Notes: generated by a model not told the origin, from the sequence alone. Positions 34,743-44,522 are shown, numbered from the stretch's first letter. The stretch: DNA of 64,000 nt from Betaproteobacteria bacterium Ga0077526 (GCA_001464765.1 LNDV01000034.1:310001-374000); one strand, 5' to 3'. A program made the numbers and translations.

Positions 34743-34911
34743 CTCGATCCTCGGCACGACGGCAAGATGTGTTGCTGGCGACCGGGCTTCGCTCCGTACT
34801 CCCCCTGGCCCGGATTCGATCGCTGCCGTTCCCGGGATTGAGCCTGCAATGCCCATCCGACGGCTTCCTCGCTCACCGTCGAACGCGCATCCACCCCGAC
34901 ACAGCAACTAG

Positions 34912-34951
34912 ATGACTGATGAGTCATTTATCGGGTCATATCATACTGACC
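34912..34951. promoter_or_regulatory. Paired inverted repeats upstream of the RND operon
   Basis: The region has ATGACT-GATG-AGTCAT (34912-34927) and then GGTCA-N8-TGACC (34934-34951), within a conspicuously AT-rich patch in front of the pump genes. TetR-family regulators of efflux pumps bind similar repeats. No regulator gene is adjacent. Operator function is an inference from symmetry, base composition and position. Confidence 0.45.
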
Positions 34952-35014
34952 TTTCCCGGCTGCGACCACGTTCGCGACCGCACGCAGCCGTCCGAATCCA
35001 TCGATCGGTAGTGC

Positions 35015-35449
35015 TTACTGCGGCGGGAACTGCCCCCGTTTGGAGGTGGGGCAGGCTCGGAACGACGAACTGGCCGCCATCGCAGCACGCTCCCGGTCCA
35101 TCTCCCGGCGGACCGCATCCATGTCCAAAGCGAGGGCCCGACGCAGCAAGGCCTCCAGCTGCGATCCGGTGAAACTGGCAGGCCCCGCGTACAGACCGAC
35201 GCCCGCCCGGAAGAGCAGCAATGCCGGCGCCTTGTCGATCCCGAACAGCGCGGCGACATCAGCCGACGCCGCGAGATCGATCCGCGCGCACATCGCGTCC
35301 GGGAAGCGTTCCGAGACTTCGGCCAGGGCCTCTGAGAATGCGATGGATACCGGTTCTGACGCGGACGCCACGTCGATCAGCACGGTTCCGCTCGATGCGA
35401 CGAGCGCGTCGATTTCCGCCCTCTGCGAGATCGTGCGCGGCGTCCCCAT
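35015..35449 (-). CDS. Thioredoxin-like protein lacking the CXXC site
   Basis: A 144-residue protein with thioredoxin-fold spacing: a TVLIDVASASEPVSIAFSEAL segment aligns with the WCGPC region but has no cysteines. A later IDKAPALLLFRAG keeps the cis-Pro loop. Disulfide chemistry is therefore impossible, and a binding or chaperone role is likely. The C-terminus is a basic tail. It follows the canonical thioredoxin gene by 15 bases, and the pair looks like a duplicated unit. Confidence 0.7.
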   Translation of the reverse strand: MGTPRTISQRAEIDALVASSGTVLIDVASASEPVSIAFSEALAEVSERFPDAMCARIDLAASADVAALFGIDKAPALLLFRAGVGLYAGPASFTGSQLEALLRRALALDMDAVRREMDRERAAMAASSSFRACPTSKRGQFPPQ

Positions 35450-35464
35450 GGCCGTCAGTGCCGC

Positions 35465-35845
35465 TCAGCCCTGCTGGGGCTGGCCGGCTTCGCGCTCGGC
35501 GATCTCGGCGTGCACCTTGGCCATGTCGATCTCCTTGATCTGGTTCACCAGCTGATCAAATTGACCGGCCGTGAGCGCGCCGGGGTTCGAGAACAGGATC
35601 ACCTTCTCGCGGAAGGCCATGAGCGTGGGGATGGCCCGGATCTGGAACTCCTGGGCGATCTCCGGCTGCTCTTCCGTGTTGACCTTGGCGAAGACCACCT
35701 CGCCATGGGATTCCGACGCCTTCTCGAACACCGGGGCAAAGCCGCGACACGGGCCGCACCACGGAGCCCAGAAGTCGATGATCACGATGTCGTTGCCCGT
35801 CACCACCGACTCGAAGTTCTCCTGGGTGAGTTCTACTGTTGCCAT
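35465..35845 (-). CDS. Thioredoxin with C-terminal extension
   Basis: A 126-residue thioredoxin. The WCGPC active site is at residues 29-33, with cis-Pro in IRAIPTLMAF. About 20 extra C-terminal residues (KVHAEIAEREAG) follow the usual fold. GGGAG six bases before the ATG supports the start. It reduces protein disulfides, and its partner could be the cysteine-free paralogue downstream. It sits between two efflux operons, which does not explain its role. Confidence 0.93.
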   Translation of the reverse strand: MATVELTQENFESVVTGNDIVIIDFWAPWCGPCRGFAPVFEKASESHGEVVFAKVNTEEQPEIAQEFQIRAIPTLMAFREKVILFSNPGALTAGQFDQLVNQIKEIDMAKVHAEIAEREAGQPQQG

Positions 35846-35914
35846 CCTGTGCTCCCGAAGCCGGGCGAAATCCGCCCTGAGGACGGCCATTATCGACCCG
35901 CCCGCAAGGCAGAC

Positions 35915-38900
35915 TCAAGAAGACGCGAGTGCCGGGGGCGCTTCGAAGCGGCCGAAGCGCAGCAGCACCGCCGGCAGGATGAGCAGGTTGAGCAGCGTAG
36001 AAGTGATGAGGCCGCCGACGATGATCATGGCCATGGGCCCCTCGATCTCGCGGCCGGGCTGGCCGCTTCCGAGCGCGAGGGGCAGCAGCCCCAGCGACGT
36101 CACGAGCGCGGTCATCAGGATGGACGGCAATCGTTCGGAGGCGCCGCGCAGCATCGTGTCCACATTCCAGGGCAATCCTTCGACGGTCACCAGATGCTGG
36201 TAGTGGGAGACCAGCATGATCGAGTTGCGCAGCGTGATCCCGAAGAGCGTCACGAAACCGACCAGGGAGCCCAGCGTCATCCAGCCGCCGTTGAACAGGA
36301 CCGCCGCGACACCCCCGACGAGCGCGAACGGCAGGTTGAGAAAGGTGATGCCGAGATTGCGCAGGCTGTCGAAGGCCAGATAGAGCAGGACGAAGATGCC
36401 GACACTCGCGAGGACCGAGTGGAAGAGGAGCGTCTCGCGCGCCTCGATCGCGGCCTCCCCCTCTCCTTCGAACACCAGGTAGTTGCCGGGCGAGAGTTTC
36501 ACCCGCTCCGCGATCGCCTTTTTCATCTCGGCCGTGAAGTCCGCCAGATCGCGACCTTCCAGGTTGGCCGTGACGCTCTGGATGCGTTTGCCGCCGCTGT
36601 GCAGGATCTTGTAGCGTCCGGCCGTGACAACGACGTCCGCCACTTCTTCGAGCCTGAGGATTCTTCCGTCCGCCGAGCGCAGCGGCAGCGCAGCGACCTG
36701 GGTGGGCGCCCGCCGGTCTGCCGGCGAAAGAATCACCACGACATCGATCGCCTGGTTGCCCGAGTACACCTGCCCCACGGGCGTGCCCTCGTAGGCGGTC
36801 TGGATCGCGTCGAGCACGTCACGGCTGGAAAACCCGTGCAGGACCAGCTTCTCCTGCTTGAGCCGGATGTTGAGTTCGGCGGTCCCCGCAGGCGCCTGCA
36901 GCTGCACATCACGCGCCCCTTCGAGGGACCCGAGCACCTCGGCGATCTCGCGCGCATCGCGATCCAGGGATTCGAGATCCGCGCCGAAGACGTTCACGGC
37001 GAGCGCTGCCGGAAACCCGGCGACCGTCTCCTCGATACGCTCGGTGAGGAAGGTATTGACGGAGAACGTGACGCCCGGGTACGCCCCCGAATCACCGGCA
37101 AGCAGCGCGCGGATCTCGCGGAGGATGCGGGCCTGCTCGGCGCCGTCGAGCGGCCCCACCTCCACCTCGAACTCGCTGTAGTGCGGCCCGAAGGTGTCCG
37201 CGCCGTTCTGGGACCGGCCCACCCACTGCGCGACCGACTTCACGCCCTGCACCTGCAGTATCGCCTTCGTGAGTCTGTTGCCGACCCGAAGCACCTCGCG
37301 CTCCGACGTGCCCGGCACGGCAGTCATGTGGATGACGTAGTGACCTTCCTTCAGAGACGGGATGAACTCGCCGGAGAAAAGCGGGATCGCCGACAGGCCC
37401 AGCGCGATCAGCAGCGCGGTGGATCCGAGGACCAGCCCGGGCTTGCGCTCGATGCGCCGCAGGATCGAGAGGTAGCCCGGCTTGATGCGCTTCACGAAGG
37501 GCGGGTCCTCGACCTTGAGGACTCCGCGTGTGAGCAGCATGAAGCACAACGCAGGCGTGAGACTCATGGCGACCACCAGCGACGCCATGATCGCGAGGAT
37601 GTAGGCGAGCCCCAGCGGGGCGAACAGCTTGCCGCCGACCCCGCCGAAGGTGAGCAGGGGCACGAACACCAGAGCGACGATGAAGGTCGCGTAGACCACC
37701 GACCCACGGACTTCCACAGACGCGCGGAGCGCCACCTCGGCATCGGTGAGGGGATTGCCGAGCGCCCGGTTCTCGCGGAGCCGCCGGAAGATGTTCTCCG
37801 AATCGATGATCGCGTCGTCCACCACCTCGCCGAGCGAGATCGCGAGCCCGCCCAGCACCATGATGTTGATCGGCTGGTCGAACAGCGTCAGCAGCAGCAC
37901 CGCACCGAGCAGCGACACCGGGATCGCCGTCGTACAGATGAGCGCCGTGCGGGCGCTGAAGAGGAAAAGGAACAGCACGACCACCACGAGGCACGAGCCG
38001 ACGATGATGTCGAAGCGAACGTTGGAGACCGCGGTCTCGATGAAGTTGGCGGGCCGGAACAGTTCGCGATGCAGCACCACCTGCTCGCGCTTCAGGAGCG
38101 GCCCCAGCTCGTCCAGCGCCTGCTCCAGCGCGCGTGACACCGCGAGAGTGTTGCTGCCGAGCTGTCCCTGCACCATCAGGAAAACGCCCTCGGTCCCGTT
38201 GATGGCAGCAGCACTGATGGGCTCGGCGGCCCCCTCGACCACAGCCCCGACATCCTGCAGACGGAGGATCTGGCCTTCCGCCGTGCGAAGCAGTGCACGG
38301 CCAAGCTCTTCGACCGTGCGCGGCTGACCGTCGCTGATCACGGTGATGCGCTGGTTCTGCCCCGGGAGGAATCCGGCGGACACCACGCCGGTGGCCCGGC
38401 TGGCGGCGGACACCACATCCGCGATCGCGAGATCGTACTCACGCAGCTTCGCCGGATCGATGTGGACCTGCCACTCTCGAACCTGGCCGCCGAAGACGTT
38501 GACCTCGGCGACGCCCTCCACCGAAAGCAGATGCGGGCGCAGAACGTTGTCGGCGAGCGATCGCAGATCGATCTGAGATCGCTGCGCGGACGTGAGCCCG
38601 ACACCCAGGACCGTGCTCGCCGAGGAAGTGAGCGGCGTGATCGACGGCGCGCTCACTCCCGCCGGCATCTGCGGGGCGAGGCTCGCGATGCGCTCCGCTA
38701 CCACCTGCCGGTTGTGGTAGATGTCGCTGCCTTCCTCGAACAGCACCGTGACCACGGACAGTCCCGGAATCGACTGCGACCGCAGATCCTCCACGCCGGA
38801 CACACCGGCCAGGGCGTTCTCGATCCTCTGCGTGACCTGCATCTCGACGAGTTCCGCCGACAGGCCGGCCGCCTCGGTCTGGATGAAGACCTGCGTGGGC

Positions 38901-39028
38901 GAGAACTCGGGGAACACGTCCACCCGCGCCCGCTGCAGCGTGAAGATGCCGTAGGCCACGAGCATCAGCGCCAGGGCAACGATGACCCCGGGCGCGCGGA
39001 TGGAGAAGCGGACGATCGAGGAGATCAT
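35915..39028 (-). CDS. RND efflux permease, heavy-metal/CusA-like group
   Basis: A 1037-residue RND pump. It has the start ISSIVRFSIRAPGVIVALAL, the periplasmic porter segments, the TM4 motif ISLGEVVDDAIIDSENIFRRL, and a C-terminal half ending in ALGSGQPGREIEGPMA. This sequence type falls in the CusA/CzcA-like (HME) branch, but the exact ion or drug cannot be read. The ATG at 39028 matches the family start. A GTG ten codons upstream is unlikely. It is the last gene of a channel-adaptor-pump operon. Confidence 0.9.
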   Translation of the reverse strand: MISSIVRFSIRAPGVIVALALMLVAYGIFTLQRARVDVFPEFSPTQVFIQTEAAGLSAELVEMQVTQRIENALAGVSGVEDLRSQSIPGLSVVTVLFEEGSDIYHNRQVVAERIASLAPQMPAGVSAPSITPLTSSASTVLGVGLTSAQRSQIDLRSLADNVLRPHLLSVEGVAEVNVFGGQVREWQVHIDPAKLREYDLAIADVVSAASRATGVVSAGFLPGQNQRITVISDGQPRTVEELGRALLRTAEGQILRLQDVGAVVEGAAEPISAAAINGTEGVFLMVQGQLGSNTLAVSRALEQALDELGPLLKREQVVLHRELFRPANFIETAVSNVRFDIIVGSCLVVVVLFLFLFSARTALICTTAIPVSLLGAVLLLTLFDQPINIMVLGGLAISLGEVVDDAIIDSENIFRRLRENRALGNPLTDAEVALRASVEVRGSVVYATFIVALVFVPLLTFGGVGGKLFAPLGLAYILAIMASLVVAMSLTPALCFMLLTRGVLKVEDPPFVKRIKPGYLSILRRIERKPGLVLGSTALLIALGLSAIPLFSGEFIPSLKEGHYVIHMTAVPGTSEREVLRVGNRLTKAILQVQGVKSVAQWVGRSQNGADTFGPHYSEFEVEVGPLDGAEQARILREIRALLAGDSGAYPGVTFSVNTFLTERIEETVAGFPAALAVNVFGADLESLDRDAREIAEVLGSLEGARDVQLQAPAGTAELNIRLKQEKLVLHGFSSRDVLDAIQTAYEGTPVGQVYSGNQAIDVVVILSPADRRAPTQVAALPLRSADGRILRLEEVADVVVTAGRYKILHSGGKRIQSVTANLEGRDLADFTAEMKKAIAERVKLSPGNYLVFEGEGEAAIEARETLLFHSVLASVGIFVLLYLAFDSLRNLGITFLNLPFALVGGVAAVLFNGGWMTLGSLVGFVTLFGITLRNSIMLVSHYQHLVTVEGLPWNVDTMLRGASERLPSILMTALVTSLGLLPLALGSGQPGREIEGPMAMIIVGGLITSTLLNLLILPAVLLRFGRFEAPPALASS

Positions 39029-39076
39029 CGGACCGGAGGACCTCCGTCCCGGCCGCACGCCTCGATCGGAGCTTCG

Positions 39077-40144
39077 CTAATCTTCATTCTCGTTGCGGAT
39101 CTGGTATTCGAGCTCTTCCGACAGGAGCAGCTGCGCGCCCACCACGACGACTTCCTGACCCGGTTCGAACCCGGTCGCATTGAACCATCCGCCGGGCAGC
39201 AGACGCGATGTGCTCACGGGTGTGCGCTCGAAGATGTCACGATCCTTTTCGTCGCGCACATACACCCATGAGCGCCCGGCGAACCACACCACCGCACTCT
39301 CGGGCACCAGCACCCCCTCCGCCTTGGCACCCTCGGCGCTCAGATAGCCGGTCAGGCGTGCGCCGACCCGCAGTGACGCCCCGGGCACGCGATAGAAGTG
39401 CGTGACGCCGACCACGTTGCCGCCCGAGGCGATGGCCGGAGCCAGATAGGACGCCGGAATCGGCCGAGCCCCGCCCGCGGGCACCACGGCGAGACGCATG
39501 CGAGCGAGATCCGCTGCCCCGTCGTGGGGAATGCTCACGCTCGCCAGCACCTCCCGGCCTTCGAGCAGTCCGCGAAAGGCCGTGCTGCCCGGATTGAGCG
39601 CCATGTCCGCGAGGCCCGATCCCCACGCATGTCGGACGCTTTCCACGAGCGCCCGCAACGCCGCATCGGCGGCATTCAGTCGCTCGCGCGCCCCCTTCCA
39701 TTCGGATTCCGCGGCGCGCATCACCCGCTCCGACACATTGCGCTCATCGTTGAACAGCGCCTGCGCACGCCGGTATTCGGATTCGAGATGTCCCGTAGTC
39801 GCACGGAGCACACGGATCTCGCCCGACTGCGCGAGATACCGAGCGCGGGCTTCGACCAGCGGCTGGATGTCGACGACCGTCCCGAACACCTCCACCGCGG
39901 CCGCGCCTTCCGCAGGCGCAAGGGGTACGAGTCCCAGGCCGGCGGTCCGCCTCTCCTTTTCGGGCAGACGCAGCCGGCCCGGCTCGATCATCTCGTCCAC
40001 CGTGGTCTGCGTGCCGATCGTCGCACCGCGATCCCGGGCGAGTTCCTGATACTCGTCCCGCCCCAGATAGAGCGTGGCCGCCGACAGCGCGACGACCAGC
40101 ACGAGCAACGCGGCGGGAATCGCCCTCCGGGCGCGCTCAGTCAT
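39077..40144 (-). CDS. RND adaptor protein (CusB/CzcB-like)
   Basis: A 355-residue adaptor with an N-terminal membrane anchor (AIPAALLVLVVALSAATLYL). It continues with VDIQPLVEARARYLAQSGEIRVL and an alpha-hairpin region with LESEYRRAQALFNDERNVSE. The beta-barrel part follows (GARLTGYLSAEGAKAEGVLVPESAVVW). A typical lipoyl motif is less clear than in the first system. The ATG overlaps the end of the channel gene by eight bases (ATGACTGA), so translation is coupled. Confidence 0.85.
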   Translation of the reverse strand: MTERARRAIPAALLVLVVALSAATLYLGRDEYQELARDRGATIGTQTTVDEMIEPGRLRLPEKERRTAGLGLVPLAPAEGAAAVEVFGTVVDIQPLVEARARYLAQSGEIRVLRATTGHLESEYRRAQALFNDERNVSERVMRAAESEWKGARERLNAADAALRALVESVRHAWGSGLADMALNPGSTAFRGLLEGREVLASVSIPHDGAADLARMRLAVVPAGGARPIPASYLAPAIASGGNVVGVTHFYRVPGASLRVGARLTGYLSAEGAKAEGVLVPESAVVWFAGRSWVYVRDEKDRDIFERTPVSTSRLLPGGWFNATGFEPGQEVVVVGAQLLLSEELEYQIRNENED

Positions 40145-41603
40145 TGTCGATAAGCGCCGGGTTGAGGCTCGCATCCGCCGGCGCGGACGCCGCGGCGGTG
40201 GCGGTGTTCATGAGGTCGGGATTGTCCATGGGACGCTGCACGGCATCTTCCAGAGCGGACAGGCCCTGCTGCAGTTCGAGCATGGCGACGATCGCCGCGC
40301 GCTCGCTGACGGCAGCATCCAGTTGTGCCTGTGTGAGTTCCACCCTGTCGGCCTGGCCCCGTTCGAACTGGCGGCGGATGCGCGCCCGATGGGCCGACGC
40401 TTCGGCGATCTGCCGCTCGGCCGCCTGGTGCGCCGCGAACGCGTGCTCGTAGCGCGAGGCGGCAGCCTGCGCTTCGGCGATGACGCTGGCCTGGACAGCG
40501 AGAAAGGCCTTCGCTTCCACCTCCCGACGCAATTCGGCTTCGCGAATGAGCGCGCGCGTCCGCGCCTGCGGCGGCACGATGGCGGAAAACGCCACCGACC
40601 AGATGCTCTCGTCGGCATCCCAGAAGTAGCCGGGGAGTATGGTGAGATCGGGATACTGCCGCGCAACCTCCAGCTTGACCGCGGCTTCAGCCGCGGCATA
40701 GTCAGCCAGTTTGCGGCGCAGATCGATGCGGTTCAGCAGCGCCGAGCGGCGGATGTCGGCATCGGCGGGCGGCGGTGCGGGCGTGGCGACCGCCGCGAAG
40801 TCGAAGCGGACGCCACGCAGTTCGGCGAGTGGTACGCCAACGGCCTCGGCGACGCCGGCAAGCGCCTGGTCGCGCCTCACCGCTGCGCGTCGCACGGCGA
40901 GTTCGCCCTCGGCGACCTTCACCCTCAGGGCACCGGTCTCGGATGCGGACGCGAACCCGTGCTTCTCGCGCTGCTGCATCAGTTCGAGGAGCTGACGCCG
41001 CGCGGCCTGTTCCGCCTCGAGCGCGTCCTGGGTGCGCCCCGCCACGTGGAGTTCGACGAAGTGACGGCGAAGGCGGCTGCGGACGCGCCAGCTCGCCACC
41101 GCGATCTCCAGGCGCGCGGCGTCCTCAGCCCGCGCGAGCTGCGCCGTTCTGGCCTCGCGCTTGTTGCCGAGATCGATCGGCAGCCCCACCAGGAGACCGA
41201 TCCCCCAGGGGGTGTCGCCGTCGGTCTCCTTCGAGTTGAACTCGGGGCGCGGCGTGAGGGAAATCGGCATGCGGGTCGTCGAGGTCTGCCGCTCCGCGCC
41301 AGCGACTTCCGCCCGGGCGCGGGCCAGTTCGATCTCCGGGTGGCGGTAGACCGCGGCAAGCGTGAGCTGCGACAGATCCCACACCGACCGGGGCCAGGCG
41401 TCTGCAGGCTGACCCTGCGCGCGCAGGTACTCCCGCAGACCGTCGGCGGAGAGCGAGCGGGACTCGAGCTGCGCTGCCGTCACGGCCGGGTCGAGGGGCT
41501 TGGCTCGGTAGACCTCGCGCGCGCACCCCGAGGCCAACACCGCCGCAAACGCGACACAGGTGAAGATCGGAATTCTGCTCAGGGCGGCACAGGAAAGGGG
41601 CAT
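40137..41603 (-). CDS. TolC-family outer-membrane channel lipoprotein
   Basis: A protein of about 488 residues. After a lipoprotein signal (FAAVLASGC), two internally repeated coiled-coil halves follow, for example LSQLTLAAVYRHPEIELARARAEVAGAE and a later RSALLNRIDLRRKLADYAAAEAAVKLEVARQYP. This is the NodT/CusC type of outer-membrane factor. ATG at 41603 is used because it begins the signal peptide, and an upstream start adds an unlike segment. It opens the second efflux operon. Confidence 0.88.
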   Translation of the reverse strand: MPLSCAALSRIPIFTCVAFAAVLASGCAREVYRAKPLDPAVTAAQLESRSLSADGLREYLRAQGQPADAWPRSVWDLSQLTLAAVYRHPEIELARARAEVAGAERQTSTTRMPISLTPRPEFNSKETDGDTPWGIGLLVGLPIDLGNKREARTAQLARAEDAARLEIAVASWRVRSRLRRHFVELHVAGRTQDALEAEQAARRQLLELMQQREKHGFASASETGALRVKVAEGELAVRRAAVRRDQALAGVAEAVGVPLAELRGVRFDFAAVATPAPPPADADIRRSALLNRIDLRRKLADYAAAEAAVKLEVARQYPDLTILPGYFWDADESIWSVAFSAIVPPQARTRALIREAELRREVEAKAFLAVQASVIAEAQAAASRYEHAFAAHQAAERQIAEASAHRARIRRQFERGQADRVELTQAQLDAAVSERAAIVAMLELQQGLSALEDAVQRPMDNPDLMNTATAAASAPADASLNPALIDND

Positions 41604-41797
41604 GGCGGCCGGAGTGTAGCGGCCGGGGGAAGTGAGAGGCAAACCCGGGTTCCGGCGCCTCTCCTGGGACTCCCGTGGAGGCTAGGGAAGGACGGATCAA
41701 ATGGTGCCGTTGCTCCAGCCAATCCGACCTTCCCCGGGCGCGAACCGGCGACCAGGCGCTATGATCGCCCGGGTCCGCCACTCTCCCCGGTTTCCGC

Positions 41798-42169
41798 ATG
41801 AGCGCCTTTGCCCTGAACGTGCTCGGTACGCCCCTGAAGGATTGCAGTCACGACCCGGTGACGGGCTACTTTCGCGACGGCTGCTGCCGCACGACGGCCG
41901 ACGACATCGGCACGCACGTGATCTGCGCTCGGATGACGGCGGAGTTCCTGGAGTTCAGCCGGCGGCAGGGCAATGACCTCGTCACACCGCACCCCGAGTG
42001 GCAGTTCCCCGGCCTCAAGCCCGGGGACCGCTGGTGCCTTTGTGCAATGCGATGGCAGGAAGCGCTGGAGGCCGGCATCGCTCCGCCCGTGGACCTGGAA
42101 GCCACCCAGATGAAGGCGCTCGAGTTCGTGACGCTGGCGGATCTCAAGTACCACCAGATCGCGGTTTGA
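41798..42169 (+). CDS. DUF2237 family protein
   Basis: A 123-residue protein carrying the DUF2237 pattern: LNVLGTPLKDCSHDPVTGYFRDGCC, then GTHVICARMTAEFLEFSRRQGNDL, and PGLKPGDRWCLCAMRWQEALEAG. The Cys residues in CSHDP, GCC and WCLC are conserved in the family and could bind a metal. Function is unknown. It is convergent with the TctC gene 18 bases away. Confidence 0.9.
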   Translation: MSAFALNVLGTPLKDCSHDPVTGYFRDGCCRTTADDIGTHVICARMTAEFLEFSRRQGNDLVTPHPEWQFPGLKPGDRWCLCAMRWQEALEAGIAPPVDLEATQMKALEFVTLADLKYHQIAV

Positions 42170-42187
42170 GCCTGCGGCACCGGCAGG

Positions 42188-43174
42188 TCACTGCTCGGCA
42201 GTGATCCCGGTCTCCTTCACGATCCGCACCCACTTCGCCTGATCGGCCTGGATATAGGCCCGGAACGCCTCGGGCGGCAGACGCTCCAGCGCCGAGCCCT
42301 CCGCCCGCAGCCGCTCCTCCATGTCGGGAGAGCCGATGACCTGCGCGAGTTCCGAATGGACCCGCTCGACCACGGCACGCGGGGTCCCGGGCGGCGCGAG
42401 AAATCCCGCCCACGCCACCAGATCGAGATCGGGATAGCCGGCCTCGATCGCGGTGGGCACGCCGGGAAGCAGCGGCACCGGCGTGCGGCCGGACACGAGC
42501 AGCGCGTGGAGCTTCCCGGCCGCCACATGGGCCGAGCAGGTGGCAGGAAAGTCGAACCCGATCGGCACTTCGCCGGACAGCACCGCGAACAGCGCCGGTG
42601 TCGACCCCTTGTAGGGCACATGCGTGAGCTGCGCGCCGGTGCTGCGCTGGAGCATCTCGCTCAGGAAGTGCGTCGTCGAGGTCTGGCCTCCGGTGGCGTA
42701 CTGGAGCGGTTCGGCACGTGCCCGGGCGACCCGTACGAGATCCCTCAGTGTCCGCACACCGAGGGACGGATGGACCAGCAGGACGATCGGGGTCTTCATG
42801 TACATCGCGACCGGCACGAAGTCCTTCGCCGGATCGAAGGCGCCGCGGATGCCGAGCGCCGGGGACACGCTGACATTGCTCGTGCTGCCGACGATCAGGG
42901 TGTGCCCGTCGGGCTGGGCCTTCAGGCCTGCCGCGAGGCCGATGGTCCCGCTGGCGCCTGGCCGGTTGTCGATGACGACCGGCTGGCCGATGCGTGCGGA
43001 CAGCCGCTCGGCAATCCGCCGCACGATCACGTCGGTGACGCTGCCGGCCGAGTACGGCACCAGAATCTTCAGCGGCCGCGACGGCCATGGATCCGCCGCG
43101 CGCAACGGAGACGCCGCAAGCACCGCACATCCCGCCAGGGCAGCGAGCGCCATCCGCCGGGATTCCCTCATCAT
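42188..43174 (-). CDS. Bug/TctC-family solute-binding protein
   Basis: A 328-residue periplasmic binding protein with a signal peptide (cleavage near SPLRAADPW). Family motifs are WPSRPLKILVPYSAGSVTDVIVR, VVIDNRPGASGTIGL and YKGSTPALFAVLSGEV. Bug proteins bind carboxylates or aromatic acids and are hugely expanded in Burkholderiales. The matching TctAB membrane genes are not here, which is usual for Bug proteins. Confidence 0.92.
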   Translation of the reverse strand: MMRESRRMALAALAGCAVLAASPLRAADPWPSRPLKILVPYSAGSVTDVIVRRIAERLSARIGQPVVIDNRPGASGTIGLAAGLKAQPDGHTLIVGSTSNVSVSPALGIRGAFDPAKDFVPVAMYMKTPIVLLVHPSLGVRTLRDLVRVARARAEPLQYATGGQTSTTHFLSEMLQRSTGAQLTHVPYKGSTPALFAVLSGEVPIGFDFPATCSAHVAAGKLHALLVSGRTPVPLLPGVPTAIEAGYPDLDLVAWAGFLAPPGTPRAVVERVHSELAQVIGSPDMEERLRAEGSALERLPPEAFRAYIQADQAKWVRIVKETGITAEQ

Positions 43175-43184
43175 GGCGGGGCGC

Positions 43185-44522
43185 TCAGTGCAGCTTCACG
43201 TGGGGCTCGGTGCGGCGGATGATGAGCCGCGCCAGGGTGTCGAGGAACACCTTCGCGAAACCGTGCAGCGCGTACTCGTGCATCTTGTAGAGCGACTTGT
43301 ACATGAGGCCGGCGAACAGGCCCTCGACCATCAGGCTGCCCTTCGTGAGGCCCCCCATCAGGCTGCCCACCGTGCTGTAGTCGCCCAGCGAAACGAGCGA
43401 GCCGAAGTCCCGGTAGCGCCAGAGCGGAATCTTGCCGCCATCGATATGCTGGGGAAGGTGCTTGAACAGATGCGAGGCCTGCTGATGCGCCGACTGCGCC
43501 CGCGGCGGGACGAACCCGTTCTTTTCGGGCCAGGGACAGGCTGCGCAGTCGCCCATGGCGAAGATCGACGGGTCCCGGGTGGTCTGCAGCGTCCCGTCGA
43601 CCACCAGCTGGTTGATGCGGTTGGTCTCCAGTCCCGCGATCTCGCGAAGAAACTCCGGTGCCTTGATGCCGGCCGCCCAGACAGTGATCTCCGCAGGCAC
43701 CTCCCGCCCGCTCTGCGTCTTGACGCCGTGGGCCGTCACTTCGGTCACGCGCTCGTTCACCAGCACTTCCACCTGAAGGTTCTCGAGGAGTTTCTTGGCG
43801 GCCTCGGAGAGCCGCTCGGGCAGCGCGGGGAGCACCCGCGGCGCCGCCTCGATGATGCTGATGCGCAGGTCCCGCTCGGGATCGATGTTGTCGAGCCCGA
43901 AGGACACCAGCTCACGCGTGGAGTTGTGCAGCTCGGCCGCCAGTTCCACACCCGTGGCACCGGCACCGATGATGGCCACGTGCAGCTGCCAGGGTTCCTT
44001 GGGACCGCCTTGCGCGTTGGCCCGCAGGCAGGCGTTCAGCAGACGGGCGCGGAAACGCTCCGCCTGCTCCGGCATGTCGAGCGCGATCGCGTGCTCACGG
44101 GCACCCGGCGTGCCGAAATCGTTTGTCTGGCTGCCGACGGCCATCACGAGCGTGTCGTAGGGCAAAGGGCGCGAGGGCAGCACTTCGTGCCCGGTCTCCT
44201 CGTCCATCAGCGGCCCCAGCAGGATGGCCTTGTTCTCGCGGTCGAGGCCGATCATGTGCCCCAGCTGGAAACTGAAGTGATGCCAGCGCGCCTGGGCGAG
44301 GTAGTCGAGCGCGTGATCGTTGAGGTCCATGCAGCCGGCGGCGACCTGATGCAGCAGCGGCTTCCAGAGGTGGGTACGGGAGCGGTCGACCAGCGTGATG
44401 TGAGCCTTGCCGCGTCGACCGAGGGTGTCGCCCAGTCGGGTCGCCAGTTCCAGCCCGCCGGCGCCTCCGCCGACGATCACGATGCGGTGCGCGCTGCTGG
44501 CACCGGCTCTTGCCTGGGTCAT
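43185..44522 (-). CDS. ndh: Type II NADH dehydrogenase
   Basis: A 445-residue flavoprotein of the Ndh-2 family that oxidises NADH and reduces quinone without pumping protons. The FAD motif IVGGGAGGLELA is at residues 16-27, the NAD motif VAIIGAGATGVELAAE near 180, and ALDMPEQAERFRARLL and the C-terminal amphipathic segment that attaches it to the membrane are visible. GGGAG eight bases before the ATG fixes the start. A longer upstream start lacks support. It is divergent from the kinase gene. Confidence 0.92.
   Translation of the reverse strand: MTQARAGASSAHRIVIVGGGAGGLELATRLGDTLGRRGKAHITLVDRSRTHLWKPLLHQVAAGCMDLNDHALDYLAQARWHHFSFQLGHMIGLDRENKAILLGPLMDEETGHEVLPSRPLPYDTLVMAVGSQTNDFGTPGAREHAIALDMPEQAERFRARLLNACLRANAQGGPKEPWQLHVAIIGAGATGVELAAELHNSTRELVSFGLDNIDPERDLRISIIEAAPRVLPALPERLSEAAKKLLENLQVEVLVNERVTEVTAHGVKTQSGREVPAEITVWAAGIKAPEFLREIAGLETNRINQLVVDGTLQTTRDPSIFAMGDCAACPWPEKNGFVPPRAQSAHQQASHLFKHLPQHIDGGKIPLWRYRDFGSLVSLGDYSTVGSLMGGLTKGSLMVEGLFAGLMYKSLYKMHEYALHGFAKVFLDTLARLIIRRTEPHVKLH

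Noticed and set aside
35510..38137. Open plus-strand frame of 875 codons opposite the second RND pump
   Set aside because: Same pattern of Arg/Asp/His-rich low-complexity translation opposite a well-conserved gene.
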